Below are positions 10,271 to 20,868 of a stretch of 64,000 nucleotides of DNA, piece by piece. The position numbers and the translations under genes are program-made. A model generated the notes under the pieces. That model did not search any database. It worked only from the letters and a program-made list of their open reading frames with translations, and had not been told where the DNA came from. Numbering within the stretch: position 1 is the stretch's first letter; every line of letters starts with the position of its first letter. Origin of the DNA: Closterium sp. NIES-65 (taxonomy: Eukaryota; Streptophyta; Zygnematophyceae; Desmidiales; Closteriaceae); the NCBI GenBank assembly GCA_948144175.1, contig CANXME010000553.1:496001-560000 (forward strand). The letters run 5' to 3'.

Positions 10271-11420
10271 ACGCTCTGTGCTGCCCGTGCCTGTGCTGCC
10301 CGTACCTGTGCTACCCGTGCCTGTGCTGCCTGTGCTTGTTGCTGCCCGTGCTTGTGCTGCCTGTGCCTGTTGCTGCCCGTGCCTGTGCTGCCCTGTGCTG
10401 CCTGTGCCTGTTGCTGCCTGTGCCTGTGCTGCCCGTGCCTGTGCTGCCCGTGCCTGTGCTGCCCGTGCCTGTGCTGCCCGTGCCTGTGCTGCCTGTGCCT
10501 GTGCTGCCTGTGCCTGTGCTGCCCGTGCCTGTGCTGCCCGTGCCTGTGCTGCCCGTGCCTGTGCTGCCTGTGCCTGTGCTGCCTGTGCCTGTTGCTGCCC
10601 GTGCTTGTGCTGCCTGTGCCTGTTGCTGCCCGTGCCTGTGCTGCCCTGTGCTGCCTGTGCCTGTTGCTGCCTGTGCCTGTTGGTGCCTGTGCCTGTGCTG
10701 CCCGTGCCTGTGCTGCCCTGTGCTGCCTGTGCTGCCCTGTGCTACCTGTGCCTGTTGGTGCCTGTGCCTGTGCTGCCCGTGCCTGTGCTGCCCGTGCCTG
10801 TGCTGCCCGTGCCTGTTGCTGCCTGTGCCTGTGCTGCCCATGCCTGTGCTGCCCGTGCCTGTGCTGCCCGTGCCTGTGCTGCCTGTGCCTGTTGCTGCCC
10901 GTGCCTGTGCTGCCCTGTGCTGCCTGTGCCTGTTGCTGCCTGTGCCTGTGCTGCCCGTGCCTGTGCTGCTCGTGCCTGTGCTGCCTGTGCCTGTTGCTGC
11001 CTGTGCCTGTTGCTGCCTGTGCCTGTGCTGCCCGTGCCTGTGCTGCCCGTGCCTGTGCTGCCCGTGCCTGTGCTGCCTGTGCCTGTTGCTGCCCGTGCCT
11101 GTGCTGCCCTGTGCTGCCTGTTCCTATTGCTGCCTGTGCCTGTTCTGCCCGTGCCTGTGCTGCCCGTGCCTGTGCTGCCCGTGCCTGTGCTGCCTGTGCC
11201 TGTTGTTGCCCGTGCCTGTGCTGCCCTGTGCTGCCTGTGCCTGTTGCTGCCTGTGCCTGTGCTGCCCGTGCCTGTGCTGCCCGTGCCTGTGCTGCCCGTG
11301 CTTGTGCTGCCTGTGCCTGTTGCTGCCCGTGCCTGTGCTGCCCTGTGCTGCCCGTGCCTGTGCTGCCTGTGCCTGTTGCTGCCCGTGCCTGTGCTGCCCT
11401 GTGCTGCATGTGCCTGGTGC
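10270..11420 (+). repeat. 15-bp CTGCCCGTGCCTGTG minisatellite
   Basis: About 1.15 kb of units built on CTGCCCGTGCCTGTG with CTGCCTGTGCCTGTT variants, arranged in recurring blocks that suggest a higher-order repeat. It is open in several frames on both strands because the period is a multiple of three. A homopolymer C tract of about 30 bases follows at 11493-11525. Confidence 0.85.
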
Positions 11421-11490
11421 TGCTCGTGCCTCGCGCTCGCGCCCTCGTGCGCTCTGCTAGTGTCTGCGCCCTCGTGCGCACTGTTTCTGC

Positions 11491-11526
<36 letters not shown>

Positions 11527-12148
11527 TTTGCGGGTATGGGGGTGGCTGGTGTGCATTCCTCCCTTTGCTCCTCCTCCTCCTTCGTCTCCCACTGCTGCAG
11601 CTGTCGCTGAGGGGGGTGGTTGTGTGGGAGACTGGGGTTTAGGGTTTAAGGGGGGTGCGTGGGAGTGGAGCTAGCGGTGTAGCAGCGGGTGTGTGTCAGG
11701 GGGGTGGGACTGTTTGGGGAAGCTGCATGGAAGTTGCCGTACTGTTGTCCGCAGCACCTGTAGTCCGGGGCGCTGTCCCGGTAGCCCAATGAGCTAGACT
11801 TCTACGCCAGCCGCCCGTGGGTCCGTTGCTCGTCTGCCGCTACTTTAGCCGCGGGGCCTGTTACTCCTGTAGTCCGGGCGCTTAGTCCGGTAGCCGCTGT
11901 GCCAGTCTGCCTCCTGTTGCCCGTGTGTCTGCAGCTTCAGCCGTCTCCTCCTATCTCCTCTCCCCTCACTCTCTCTCCTCCTCCTCACTTGCCCGTTGTG
12001 ACTACCACTAGCTGTGCTCATAATTCTTAACTTTAAACTATTGCTTCTTTAACTTGTGCTCAGAATGTGTGGTGACATTGTGATCCACCCTGAGCTTGTA
12101 CTGCTTTGCCTGCTCTGCTGATTACACCCCACTTTGGCTATGGGGGTG

Positions 12149-12366
12149 TGTCACAATGTTATTTGTCTAGCTTGCAGTGGGGTGCTCTATAGTGAGTACA
12201 ACCCCTTAGGGTTTGCCATTTTGTGTGTCCTGCTGCTTCCTAGTCCCTCTTTCTTCCTTCCAATTCTCCTTCGTAAACCCTAACTCCTAGTTCTAGAGCA
12301 ATCCCACCTACCTCCTAGTGTGGGCCTAGGCTACTAAGCCTAGGCCCCACACCTACTATTCTAACA
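12149..12366 (+). repeat. 3' LTR of the non-autonomous element
   Basis: 218 bp beginning TGTCACAATG; same length as the 5' LTR with about three base differences seen by eye. Confidence 0.88.
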
Positions 12367-12724
12367 GGATCGAGCTCAGAAAAGAGAATTGTAATTGAAT
12401 GATTCACCTGGGTACAACACGAGGCTATATATAGGCTCGACACAAGGCCAGTTACCCAAGTGTTACGCGAATGTTCTGAGGGTCGCGAAGCGCCCCGAAC
12501 AGAACCTCCCCGAACTCAGTAGAAAGCAATTCGGTGGAAACCGAATAGGCTTGAGTTCGGTACACGTAACCTGGTTCGGTGCTATAACTATAATAATATA
12601 TAGGAATGCACCTAACCTAGGAAATCAAGCATATCTATGCATGATAAATAAAACCCAAGCTAGATATAGCGTAATAAAGTCTAGGCATGCAAGCAAAGCC
12701 AGCATAAGCCGTCGTACTCTCACA

Positions 12725-15700
12725 CTCGTGCTGCTCCTTGCGTCTTCCTGGGGTTCCCCCCCGACGCGCCTGGGTGACAGTTCTACCACCCCACCTCTCG
12801 CCGTGTTCTGTCCTCCCAGGACGTCAAGTTCGACGAGTCGGTCCCCTACTACCGCCTCTTCCCCTACCGCACTCCGTCCCTCCCCCCGCCCCCGCAGGTC
12901 CCCCCCCGGTAGACCCCCTCCCCCCTCAGGGTCCTGCCCCTTCAGGTGTGTCCCAGGTAGACGCAGTCGAGCCTGTCGAGGTCACTGGTGACTCTGGTGC
13001 TGCTGAGGGTGCTGAGCCTGGGGGTACTGAGCCTAGGGGTGCTGAGCCTGGGGGTGCTGAGCCTGGGGGTGCTGAGCCTGGGGGTGCTGGGCCTGGGGGT
13101 GCGGGGCCTAGGGGTGCTGGGCCTGGGGGTGCTACGCCTGGGGGTGCTGAGCCTGGAGGTGCTCTGCCTGGAGGTTCTCCGGGTGCTTCGTCTCGCCGGG
13201 ACCCACTCTCTCCACGCGAGCTGCGCGAGTGGTTTGCCCGGCGCTGGAGCCGTGCTGCTGGTGCTGGAGGTTCTTCGGCTACTGAGGGTGCTGCTGTCGC
13301 GTGTCCCGGAGGTGCTCGTACTGGGAGTACTGGAGCTGCTGGGCCTGCGGGTTCGACTGGAGCTGGTGCTGCTGAGGGTGTTGGCGCTGAGATTACCACT
13401 GGCGGTCCTGCTGGGGGTGCTCCTGGTGCTGCTGGAGGTTCTGGAGCTGCTGGAGGTGCTGCTGGAGCGGGTACTCCTGCTGGGGGTTCTGGTGCTGTCC
13501 CTGCTGTTTCTGGCGTCGCCACGCGGCCTCGACCGTACTTCGTTCCACTCCTGCAGCATGTTCTTGGTCTTCCACCTTCTACAGGTCCTCCACCTCCCTT
13601 GGAGGGTCCCCAGTCTGTCCCGTCACAGCCACAGTTACAGCCTGCCTCCCCTTTGCCTGCTCCTTCTCCCTACGCTGGTCCTACTGGAGGTCTTACTGAG
13701 CGTCGTGAGCCTGCGTCTCGTCCCGCGTCGCATGTTCGTGCTGCTCGCGCTAATGGTCGCGGTTCGCGTCAGCGTCCTCCGCCTGTCCCTGGCACGCACC
13801 GGATGTCTCTGCGTCCGTCTACTGCTCCTTTGCGTGCCCCTCTGCCTTCTCCTCCCACGTCCTCTCTTCCTGCTCTTGCCGACCCGGAGTCGGACTCTCT
13901 TCGTGCTGCCAGTCTTGTCGCTGAGTCTGAGTCTGTCTGTCCTCCGTCCGTCGGGGGTGAGTGTGCCCTTGGCACGGACGTCCTTGAGGACAGGCAGGAG
14001 GAGTTCCAGTGCCTGGCCGCTGCTTCACCTCATCTCGTGTCCGTACTGCTTACCCCTGAGGGAGACCCGGATGCACTTGACATCCCGACTCCGCGCTCTT
14101 ACGCGGAGGCGATAGAGGGTCCCTACTCCTCTCAGTGGCAGGCAGCTATGGATGCAGAGATGGCTTCCTGGAAGTCCACAGGCACCTACGTTGACGCTGT
14201 CCCCCCTCCTGGGGCGAACATCGTCAGTGGCATGTGGATCTTCAGGGTGAAGCGGCCGCCGGGTTCTCCGCATGTCTTCAAGGCGCGTTACGTGGCTCGT
14301 GGCTTCAGTCAGCGGCAGGGGGTTGACTACTTTCAGACCTTCTCCCCCACCCCGAAGATGACCACTCTTCGGGTACTGCTGCACGTTGCTGCTCACCGTG
14401 ACTACGAGCTGCACTCTCTCGACTTCAGCACAGCTTTCTTGCAGGGTAGCTTGCACGAGGAGATCTGGCTGCGCCGCCCACCTGGCTTCACTGGGTCTTT
14501 CCCTCCTGGTACCCAGTGGAGTCTCCGGCGTCCAGTCTACGGTCTCCTCCAGGCGCCCCGTGAGTGGCACGACACACTGAGGACTACACTTGCGGCTCTT
14601 GGGTTTGCTCCGTCTACTGCCGACCCGTCGTTGTTTCTGCGCACCGACACCTCTCTGCCGCCGTTCTACATCCTCGTGTACGTCGACGACTTGGTCTTTG
14701 CCACAGCTGACACTGCTGGACTCGCCTACGTGAAGTCCGAGCTGCAGAAGAGACACACGTGCACTGACCTGGGTGAACTGCGCAGCTACCTTGGCTTGCA
14801 GATCACCCGGGACAGATCACGCCGCACCATTACCCTGACTCAGTCACACATGGTGCAGCAGGTCCTTCAGCGCTTCGGCTTCACGTACTCCTCGCCTCAG
14901 GCCACTCCTCTGCCTACTCGCCACTCACTCTCAGCTCTGCCTTCGGATGAGTCCGTAGAGTCGAGTGGCCCGTATCCAGAGCTTGTTGGTTGCCTCATGT
15001 ACCTGATGACCTGCACACGACCTGACCTTGCATACCCTCTTAGCATTCTTGCACGCTATGTTGCTCCTGGTAGACACCGACCAGAGCACATGGCTGCAGC
15101 GAAGAGGGTGTTGCGCTACTTGTGCAGTACATCGGGCATGGGGCTAGTGCTTGGAGGGCGGAGTCCAGTGGTCCTCACTGGGCACGCGGACGCTTCTTGG
15201 GCTGACGACCAGGCTACGCAGCGGTCGTCACAAGGTTACACCTTCAGCCTTGGTTCCGGCTCTGTTTCGTGGCGGGCTACCCGCTCGTCTTCTGTTCTCG
15301 GCTCCAGTTGTGAGGCTGAGATCTACGCCGGGGCTATGGCTGCCCAGGAGCTTCGCTGGCTCACCTACCTGCTGACCGACCTTGGAGAGCCGCCTCGTTC
15401 TCCTCCAGTGTTGTACGTAGACAACAAGGCCATGCTGGCCTTGTGTCGAGAGCAGCGACTGGAGCACAGGACAAAGCACATTGCTCTCCGCTACTTCCTT
15501 GCTCGTGAGCTACAGCAGCGTGGACAGTTGCGGCTTGCGTATGTGGCCTCTGAGGCCAACACTGCTGATGTCTTCACCAAGGCACTTGCGCCGTGTGATC
15601 ATCAGCGCTTCTGCACTCAGCTGGGTCTGGTGCCTGTCTTGCCTCACTTGCTCACTTCTTGACCTTGCTTGTACTGTCACATATATATACTCCTGCTCTT

Positions 15701-16000
15701 GCTTGCTTAGCCTCTTATATATATATGTATATGTGCTCCTGCATGTGAACTGGCCTTTTGGCCTTTGAACTTGTGCTCAGAATGTGTGGTGACGTTGTGA
15801 TCCACCCTGAGCTTTGCTTTGCTTTGCTTGACTGGTCTTGTGACCCCTTGTTCTCCCCCACTTTGCCTATGGGGGTGTGTCAAATTGTAATATTCTGTAG
15901 GCTATAGTGGGGTAGCCCATAGGGGGTACACACTTCTAGGGTTGCATACTTGTATCACTTTCATTCCATAGTTCATTCATTCTCGTGCTACTTTTCTCAC
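12725..16000 (+). mobile_element. Copia-2, 3' half of a Ty1/copia element (broken)
   Basis: Starts abruptly inside the integrase C-terminal region where Ty3-A interrupts it. It continues through the Pro/Gly-rich linker, reverse transcriptase (YVDDLVFA) and RNase H to a stop near 15662, then a 3' untranslated region and 3' LTR (15878-16000). Reverse transcriptase and RNase H are very close to Copia-1, so the two belong to one family. It lies in Ty3-B sequence, which resumes at about 16001. Truncated fossil, with at least one break by insertion. Confidence 0.85.
15878..16000 (+). repeat. Copia-2 3' LTR
   Basis: Begins TGTCAAATTG after a TATGGGGGTG polypurine tract; homologous to 6380-6512. The right border is approximate. 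Confidence 0.7.
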
Positions 16001-16061
16001 TGAGGACCACAAAATCCAGCTGGAACTTGGAGCGCAGCCGACTGTTCGGACACAATGGCGG

Positions 16062-18769
16062 TTGACCCAGCCGGAACTCAAGGAGCTGCGAAGCCAAATT
16101 GATGCACTGTTGGAGAAGGGATTTATTCGGGCCAGCACATCTCCCTTCGCAGCACCGATTCTGTTCACTCCGAAGAAGGACGGTGGGCTTCGCATGTGTA
16201 TCGACTATCGCGCGCTGAACCGGGTCACCATCAAATCTCGCTACCCAATCCCACGTACCGACGACCTCCTCGACCAACTTCGCGGCGCTCGCTATTTCTC
16301 GAAGATTGACTTACGTGGCAGTTACCACCAGATCCGAGTCTTCGCCGACGACTGTCACAAGACTGCATTTCGCATACGCTATGGGAGTTACGAATTCACA
16401 GTGATGCCTTTCGGCCTCACGAACGCGCCTTCGACTTTTCAACTAACCATGAACAGGGTTTTTCGAGATCTCCTAGACCAGTGTGTCATCGTCTACTTGG
16501 ACGATATCCTCATTTATAGCAAGACACGGGAGCAGCACCTCCGCGACCTGGATGCAGTGTTTAAAAGGCTGCAGGAAAACCGACTCATCACCAAGGGCTC
16601 TAAGTGCGAGTTCTTTTAGCAGGAGTTGGAGTTTTTGGGGCACGTCATTTCGCGCGACGGCATTAAAATCGACCCGGCGAAAATCAAGACCATACAGGAG
16701 TGGAAGTCCCCGACAAACGTCACGGAACTCCAGAGTTTCCTCGGATTTGTGAATTACGTCCGGCGTTTTATCCCGAATATGGCGGGGATAACCGGCCCGC
16801 TGACCGACCTGCTGCACAAGGACAAAAACTTTGTGTGGGGGGGGGAGGCAGAAGCAGCTTTCCAGGAACTCAAGAATTTTCTCGTTTCCCCTCCTGTCCT
16901 GCGCATCGCCGATCCATTGAAGCCGTTCGAAGTTGTAACCGACGCCTCAGATTTCGCCATCGAAGCTGTGCTTCTCCAAGATTTCGGAAACGGATTACAG
17001 CCGATCGCTTACGAGTCACGCAAGCTACAGGCAGCCGAACGCAACTACCCGATTCACGACGAGGAGATGCTCGCCATCATACACGCGTTTAAATTATGGC
17101 GATGCTACCTGGTGGGCGCCGACGTCACTGTTCGCACGGACCATAAGTCCCTGCAGTACCTGCGAGCCCAGCCCAGCCCAACCTCAACCCACGACAGATT
17201 AGGTGGCTAAATTATATGGAGAGCCACTTCACCTACCGCATCACATACCAGAAAGGGGCGAATAACATCGCCGACGCCCTGACCCGACCGACAGTACAAT
17301 CCGCTGCAGTACTCATCACCCATTCGAACTCGCTACTTACAGGACTATTCACCCACGGCTACACTACGGACCCATTCTTCATGACCGGGAATCATCAGCA
17401 GGCCACGACGCAGAAAGGGGATTACTACGTAAAAGCCGGTACCGACCAGATTTGGGTTCCCGCTTACCGGCTGCTGCGTGAACTTCTCATCCAAGAGGTC
17501 CACGATTCGAATTTTTCCGGGCACTTCGGGGTTGATAAAACCCAGAAATTACTGCACCGTCAATATTATTGGCCTGACTCCTCTAACGACGTGCAGCGAT
17601 ATGTGTCCTCATGCAGGGTGTGCCAAGCTATGAAATCGACACGTCAACGACCAACTGGGCTGCTGCAACCCCTCGAGCCACCCGAACGACCGTGGCAGCA
17701 AGTGACGATGGATTTCGTTACGGGGATGCCAGCTGGGCCGTCCGGCAACGACGCTGTTCTCGTCGTCATCAATCGCTTCACGAAAAAGGCGCACTTCGCA
17801 CCATGCCGAACGACAATAACAACCGAAGAAACTGCGCGACTCTTCATTTCCACGGTTGTGCGACTGCACGGCATCCCCTCGGCGATAATCAGCGACCGAG
17901 ACCCGCGATTCACATCCAAGTTCTGGAAGGAGACGTGGGCGCAGTACGGCACGAAGCTACAGTTCTCAACGGCATACCACCCACAGACGGACGGTCAAAC
18001 AGAGCGGACCAATCAGACCATGGAGCAGCTGATCAGAACAAACTGCCCCGACCCGGCCCGCTGGGAAGATTCTCTCGCGATGTTGGAGTTTGCTTTCAAC
18101 AACGCACCATCCAGCACGACTAATCACTCCCCGTTTTTCCTGAATTACGGGATGGACCCGACGGTTCCCACCGCGACTGCTCTCGACAATCCGGTCCCAC
18201 GGTCACAAACTTTTGTGACGGAACTCCAGGAATCCCGAGAAAAGGCCGCCGACGCAATTCGCAAAGCGAATATCACCTCTCGCAAATACACAGATCTTCT
18301 ACGCCGGGAACTTCTCTTGACCACTGGGCAATTAGTGCTACTTGACACGAAGAACCTGCACCTGCCCGACCCGTCGAAACTACGGCCACGATTTTGCGGG
18401 CCGTTCAAGATTATCAAGATGGTGACACCTGTCACCGAGAAGCTATTGCTACCCTACGACTGGCGTATTCATGACGCCTTCCACGTCAGCCTTCTTCGCA
18501 AGTTCGTGCCAGCGACGACAAACATCGCACGTCAACAAGCTGTCCCAACAGCACGACCTGTTCCGGAGCCGACACTTGACCCTTTGAAAATCCTGGCTCA
18601 TCGGGTTCGCCTTGACGCAGCTGGCCGACACGTGGATTTCTTGATCCGCTGGACTGATCGCACCAGTGAGGACGACACGTGGGTGCCTTCCGCCTCGCTC
18701 GACGCCTCGCCACTTGTTGGTGATTACTTGGCGCGCAGGCGTGTTGCGGACATTGACCGCCTTTCTTAG
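16062..18769 (+). pseudogene. Ty3-B Pol region (RT, RNase H, integrase, chromodomain)
   Basis: Reverse transcriptase motifs (PKKDGGLRMCIDYRALN, YLDDILIYS) are followed by RNase H (TDASDFAIEAVLLQ, HDEEMLAII), the integrase zinc region, the integrase catalytic core, a GPF-type module (RPRFCGPFKI) and a chromodomain-like tail (ILAHRVR...FLIRWTDRTSEDDTWV). Family order is typical of plant chromoviruses. It is broken, with at least two breaks, and its left end is lost to Copia-2. Confidence 0.85.
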
Positions 18770-18781
18770 AGGGGGGGGTGG

Positions 18782-19057
18782 TGTAAGGAATTTTCCTGAA
18801 TTCCTTATCGGGGTTGACTGCTTTGCGTACAACCCGGTTTTCGGAGTTCGCACGTTCGGCCGATTTCAACGCTGCCGAGGCTCCTCGCGTCGCCTTCGGC
18901 ATGTCCATCGCCAAACCTGCACCCAACCTCATTTCCCGAGGTTCCCTCCTAGGCAGGCTAGCCCTACATTAGTCTGTGCATTCATTGTATTCGCAGTTCA
19001 TTTCGTCACAGCCTCGTTATTCGTTTACCTGCGCACTCTCCTTTACAACTCATAACA
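18782..19057 (+). repeat. Ty3-B LTR (276 bp)
   Basis: Begins TGTAAGGAATTT after a purine tract and ends CATAACA, two bases before TGGTATCAGAGC (19060-19071), a perfect tRNA-Met-type primer binding site. The LTR start of Ty3-C (minus strand, at 61441) has the same TGTAAGGAA beginning. Confidence 0.82.
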
Positions 19058-19841
19058 CCTGGTATCAGAGCTACTTTCCTAGTTCACCCCGCTTTTCCGA
19101 GGGTAGTTTGGGGGCATAGGGTGTGGCTGGTTTAGTGACTAGACGACGGTTGGCTGCAGGGATTGTTAATTCAATCCTGCCCGACTCCGATAGTTCGTGT
19201 TTTCACTTGCCTGAAGGCCACGGAGACCCGACTGCCCACCAGACGTAGTGCTAGGCACATGGATCAGGAGGCTGTTAACCGGATGATGGCGCAAGTGGCA
19301 GAAATGCAGGAGAGCATGAAGACATTAATGGCGGAAGTGACAACACTACGAGAGGAAAACGCCGAGCTACGCCAGACGCGAGGTGAAGCGCGTCAGGAGT
19401 CGCCTGTGGACGAAGGCGAGGGCAACAGTCTGGCGATGAGCAACCCGCTGGATGCTCTCACACGTGACTTCGAAGAAGAAGATAGGCAGCGAGCGGCAGC
19501 AGCGCCAGTTGCAGTTACGACGATCAAGATCAAACCCGTCAACCCGCCCCCGTTTAATCCCACGGACAAGACGACTACAGTGAAAGGGTGGCTGTTCGGT
19601 GTTGAAGTCTTCTTCACGGCAGCAGGCGTTAACGACGATGCCACGTGTATTAATTACGCGGTTTCACTTCTTCGGGGCGCGGCGCTTGAATGGTGGCGCC
19701 GAACCTTAGAAACAAGGACTTCGACAGGTGTGACACATGCGGCAGACGGGACCTCTACAGTGGTTAATCAAGTGGCAGAACCGATCTTCGGTGTGACCAA
19801 GATACGCACATGGAAGGAGTGGGGCGCAGCCTTACGAGATA

Positions 19842-19938
19842 GCCCTACATTAGTCTGTGCATTCATTGTATTCGCAGTTCATTCAGTCACAGCCTCGTTA
19901 TTCGTTTACCTGCGCACTCTCCTTTACAACTCATAACA
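19842..19938 (+). repeat. Partial Ty3-B LTR end
   Basis: Nearly identical to 18960-19057, the last third of the LTR, and ends in the same TCATAACA. It marks the right limit of the retroelement nest; host spacer begins at about 19939. Confidence 0.85.
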
Positions 19939-20868
19939 ACATGTATGCTACCGCTACCCGTGCACAAGCTGCATCACCCGTGCTTTCCCCGCATTGACGA
20001 AACATTGCGACCAAATGTTGGTGACCAGCTGCACTGAGTGCTCTGGCCAGCGAGCTATGCGAAGCAAAGCGTGCCGTGGTTCGCCACTCCCAACTTTCGC
20101 TAGCGCCATCTTGTGCTGCAAATCCGCCACGTTTTGTGGTCGCTGTGTCATTCCCTAAAAATCTGCATTCGCACACTTTTTGTGACGCGCATGTTCCCGA
20201 ATCGCATGGAAAATGGGCGACCCGTCGCACTTGCAGCCAAAATATGGCCAGAAAAGAAAGTTCACCCCTCATTGTTTTCTACTGTAAAATCGTACATCGT
20301 GGTGCAATGAGGGACCACCCACTTGCTCCTCAGGCACGAGGTGTCCAGCCAGGCTAACTTGCATAGAATTGAGCCAAATCTCGCAGTTACGTGTCAAATC
20401 TCAAGTCCAGCACGGCCCATTCAGATAAGAAACCCAACGAATAGAGTCTCAGACGATCACAGCTCGGCAGGAAGCCACCAACTTGGTTGAACTTCAAATC
20501 GTGTCGCTCACTGCCTGGCAAGCTAGTCACGATAGACGACCCAGTTTCCCCCATGGCCTTACGTACGATTACCTCTCAGCGGTCTGTCCGAGCATTCGGC
20601 GGCACGGCAGCGGTCGAGCCGCAAGCTCCCATCCTCACCTCAACTTCCACCCTGCAGCGTGAATAAGCACATGCAAAACATGATGCTTTCCATTACAGGT
20701 ACGGTACCGTTCAAGCTCTTGCAATTCGATGCGAGGCTATCACTGGCCATCACAGGTACAGTTACCTACCACTTACAGTAGCGCCTTTCAACTTTAAGTC
20801 TGAGTCGCCTCTTTCCTCTCTCCGTCGCCTTATCTCGAGATAGTGAAGGCAAACATCTTCGCTCCGTC
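19939..20868. other. PAE1 upstream region (duplicated with PAE2 upstream)
   Basis: No gene seen. Blocks of this spacer recur upstream of PAE2 (about 23860-24827): an ATGTTGGTGACCA segment, an AGCCACCAAC segment, a CCATGGCCTTAC segment and the 5' untranslated/leader stretch. The tandem duplication unit therefore included roughly 1 kb of 5' flank. The promoter was not resolved. Confidence 0.6.

Larger units (their letters stand above)
8957..12366 (+). mobile_element. Non-autonomous copia-related LTR element (LARD-like), structurally complete
   Basis: Two 218-bp LTRs (8957-9174 and 12149-12366) differ at about three positions by eye. A primer binding site resembling the Met-tRNA complement follows the 5' LTR (9175), and a TATGGGGGTG polypurine tract precedes the 3' LTR. 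A GGATC target duplication flanks it (8952-8956 and 12367-12371). The internal 2.97 kb has no polymerase domains. It holds GC-rich minisatellites and a 3' tail (about 12055-12148) resembling the Copia-1 and Copia-2 3' ends, so copia enzymes probably mobilised it. It sits inside the Ty3-A LTR and appears young. Confidence 0.88.
6513..12724 (-). mobile_element. Ty3-A, Ty3/gypsy element, 5' half (broken, interrupted)
   Basis: Minus-strand Ty3 fossil. Reading right to left: a 5' LTR of about 370 bp (12724-12372 plus 8956-8940, split by another LTR element), a tRNA-Met-type primer binding site (8937-8925), a leader, Gag (8509-6956) and protease (6952 leftwards). Polymerase sequence is absent here because Copia-1 abuts at 6512; the remainder is expected beyond the left window edge. 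The right border (CTCTCACA, 12717-12724) abuts truncated Copia-2 sequence, so Ty3-A inserted into Copia-2. It is a broken copy. Confidence 0.8.
16001..19938 (+). mobile_element. Ty3-B, Ty3/gypsy tandem remnant with shared LTR (broken)
   Basis: Plus-strand Ty3 fossil. The polymerase region (about 16020-18769) carries reverse transcriptase (YLDDILIYS), RNase H, an HHCC-type integrase zinc region, the integrase core (TMDFVTGMP, DRDPRFTS) and a C-terminal chromodomain-like region. A polypurine tract (18768-18780) precedes a 276-bp LTR (18782-19057). That LTR is followed by a primer binding site (19060-19071) and the start of another Gag (19163-19840), then a partial LTR end (19842-19938). An LTR with polymerase on its left and Gag on its right indicates a tandem, recombined arrangement. 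It is broken, with several breaks. Confidence 0.85.

Noticed and set aside
9174-11642. Long open frames (about 700-820 codons) on both strands across the Pro/Ala/Cys-rich repeats
   Set aside because: They arise from minisatellites whose period is a multiple of three inside a non-autonomous LTR element. The plus-strand frame starts at the LTR/primer-site border and shows no domain.
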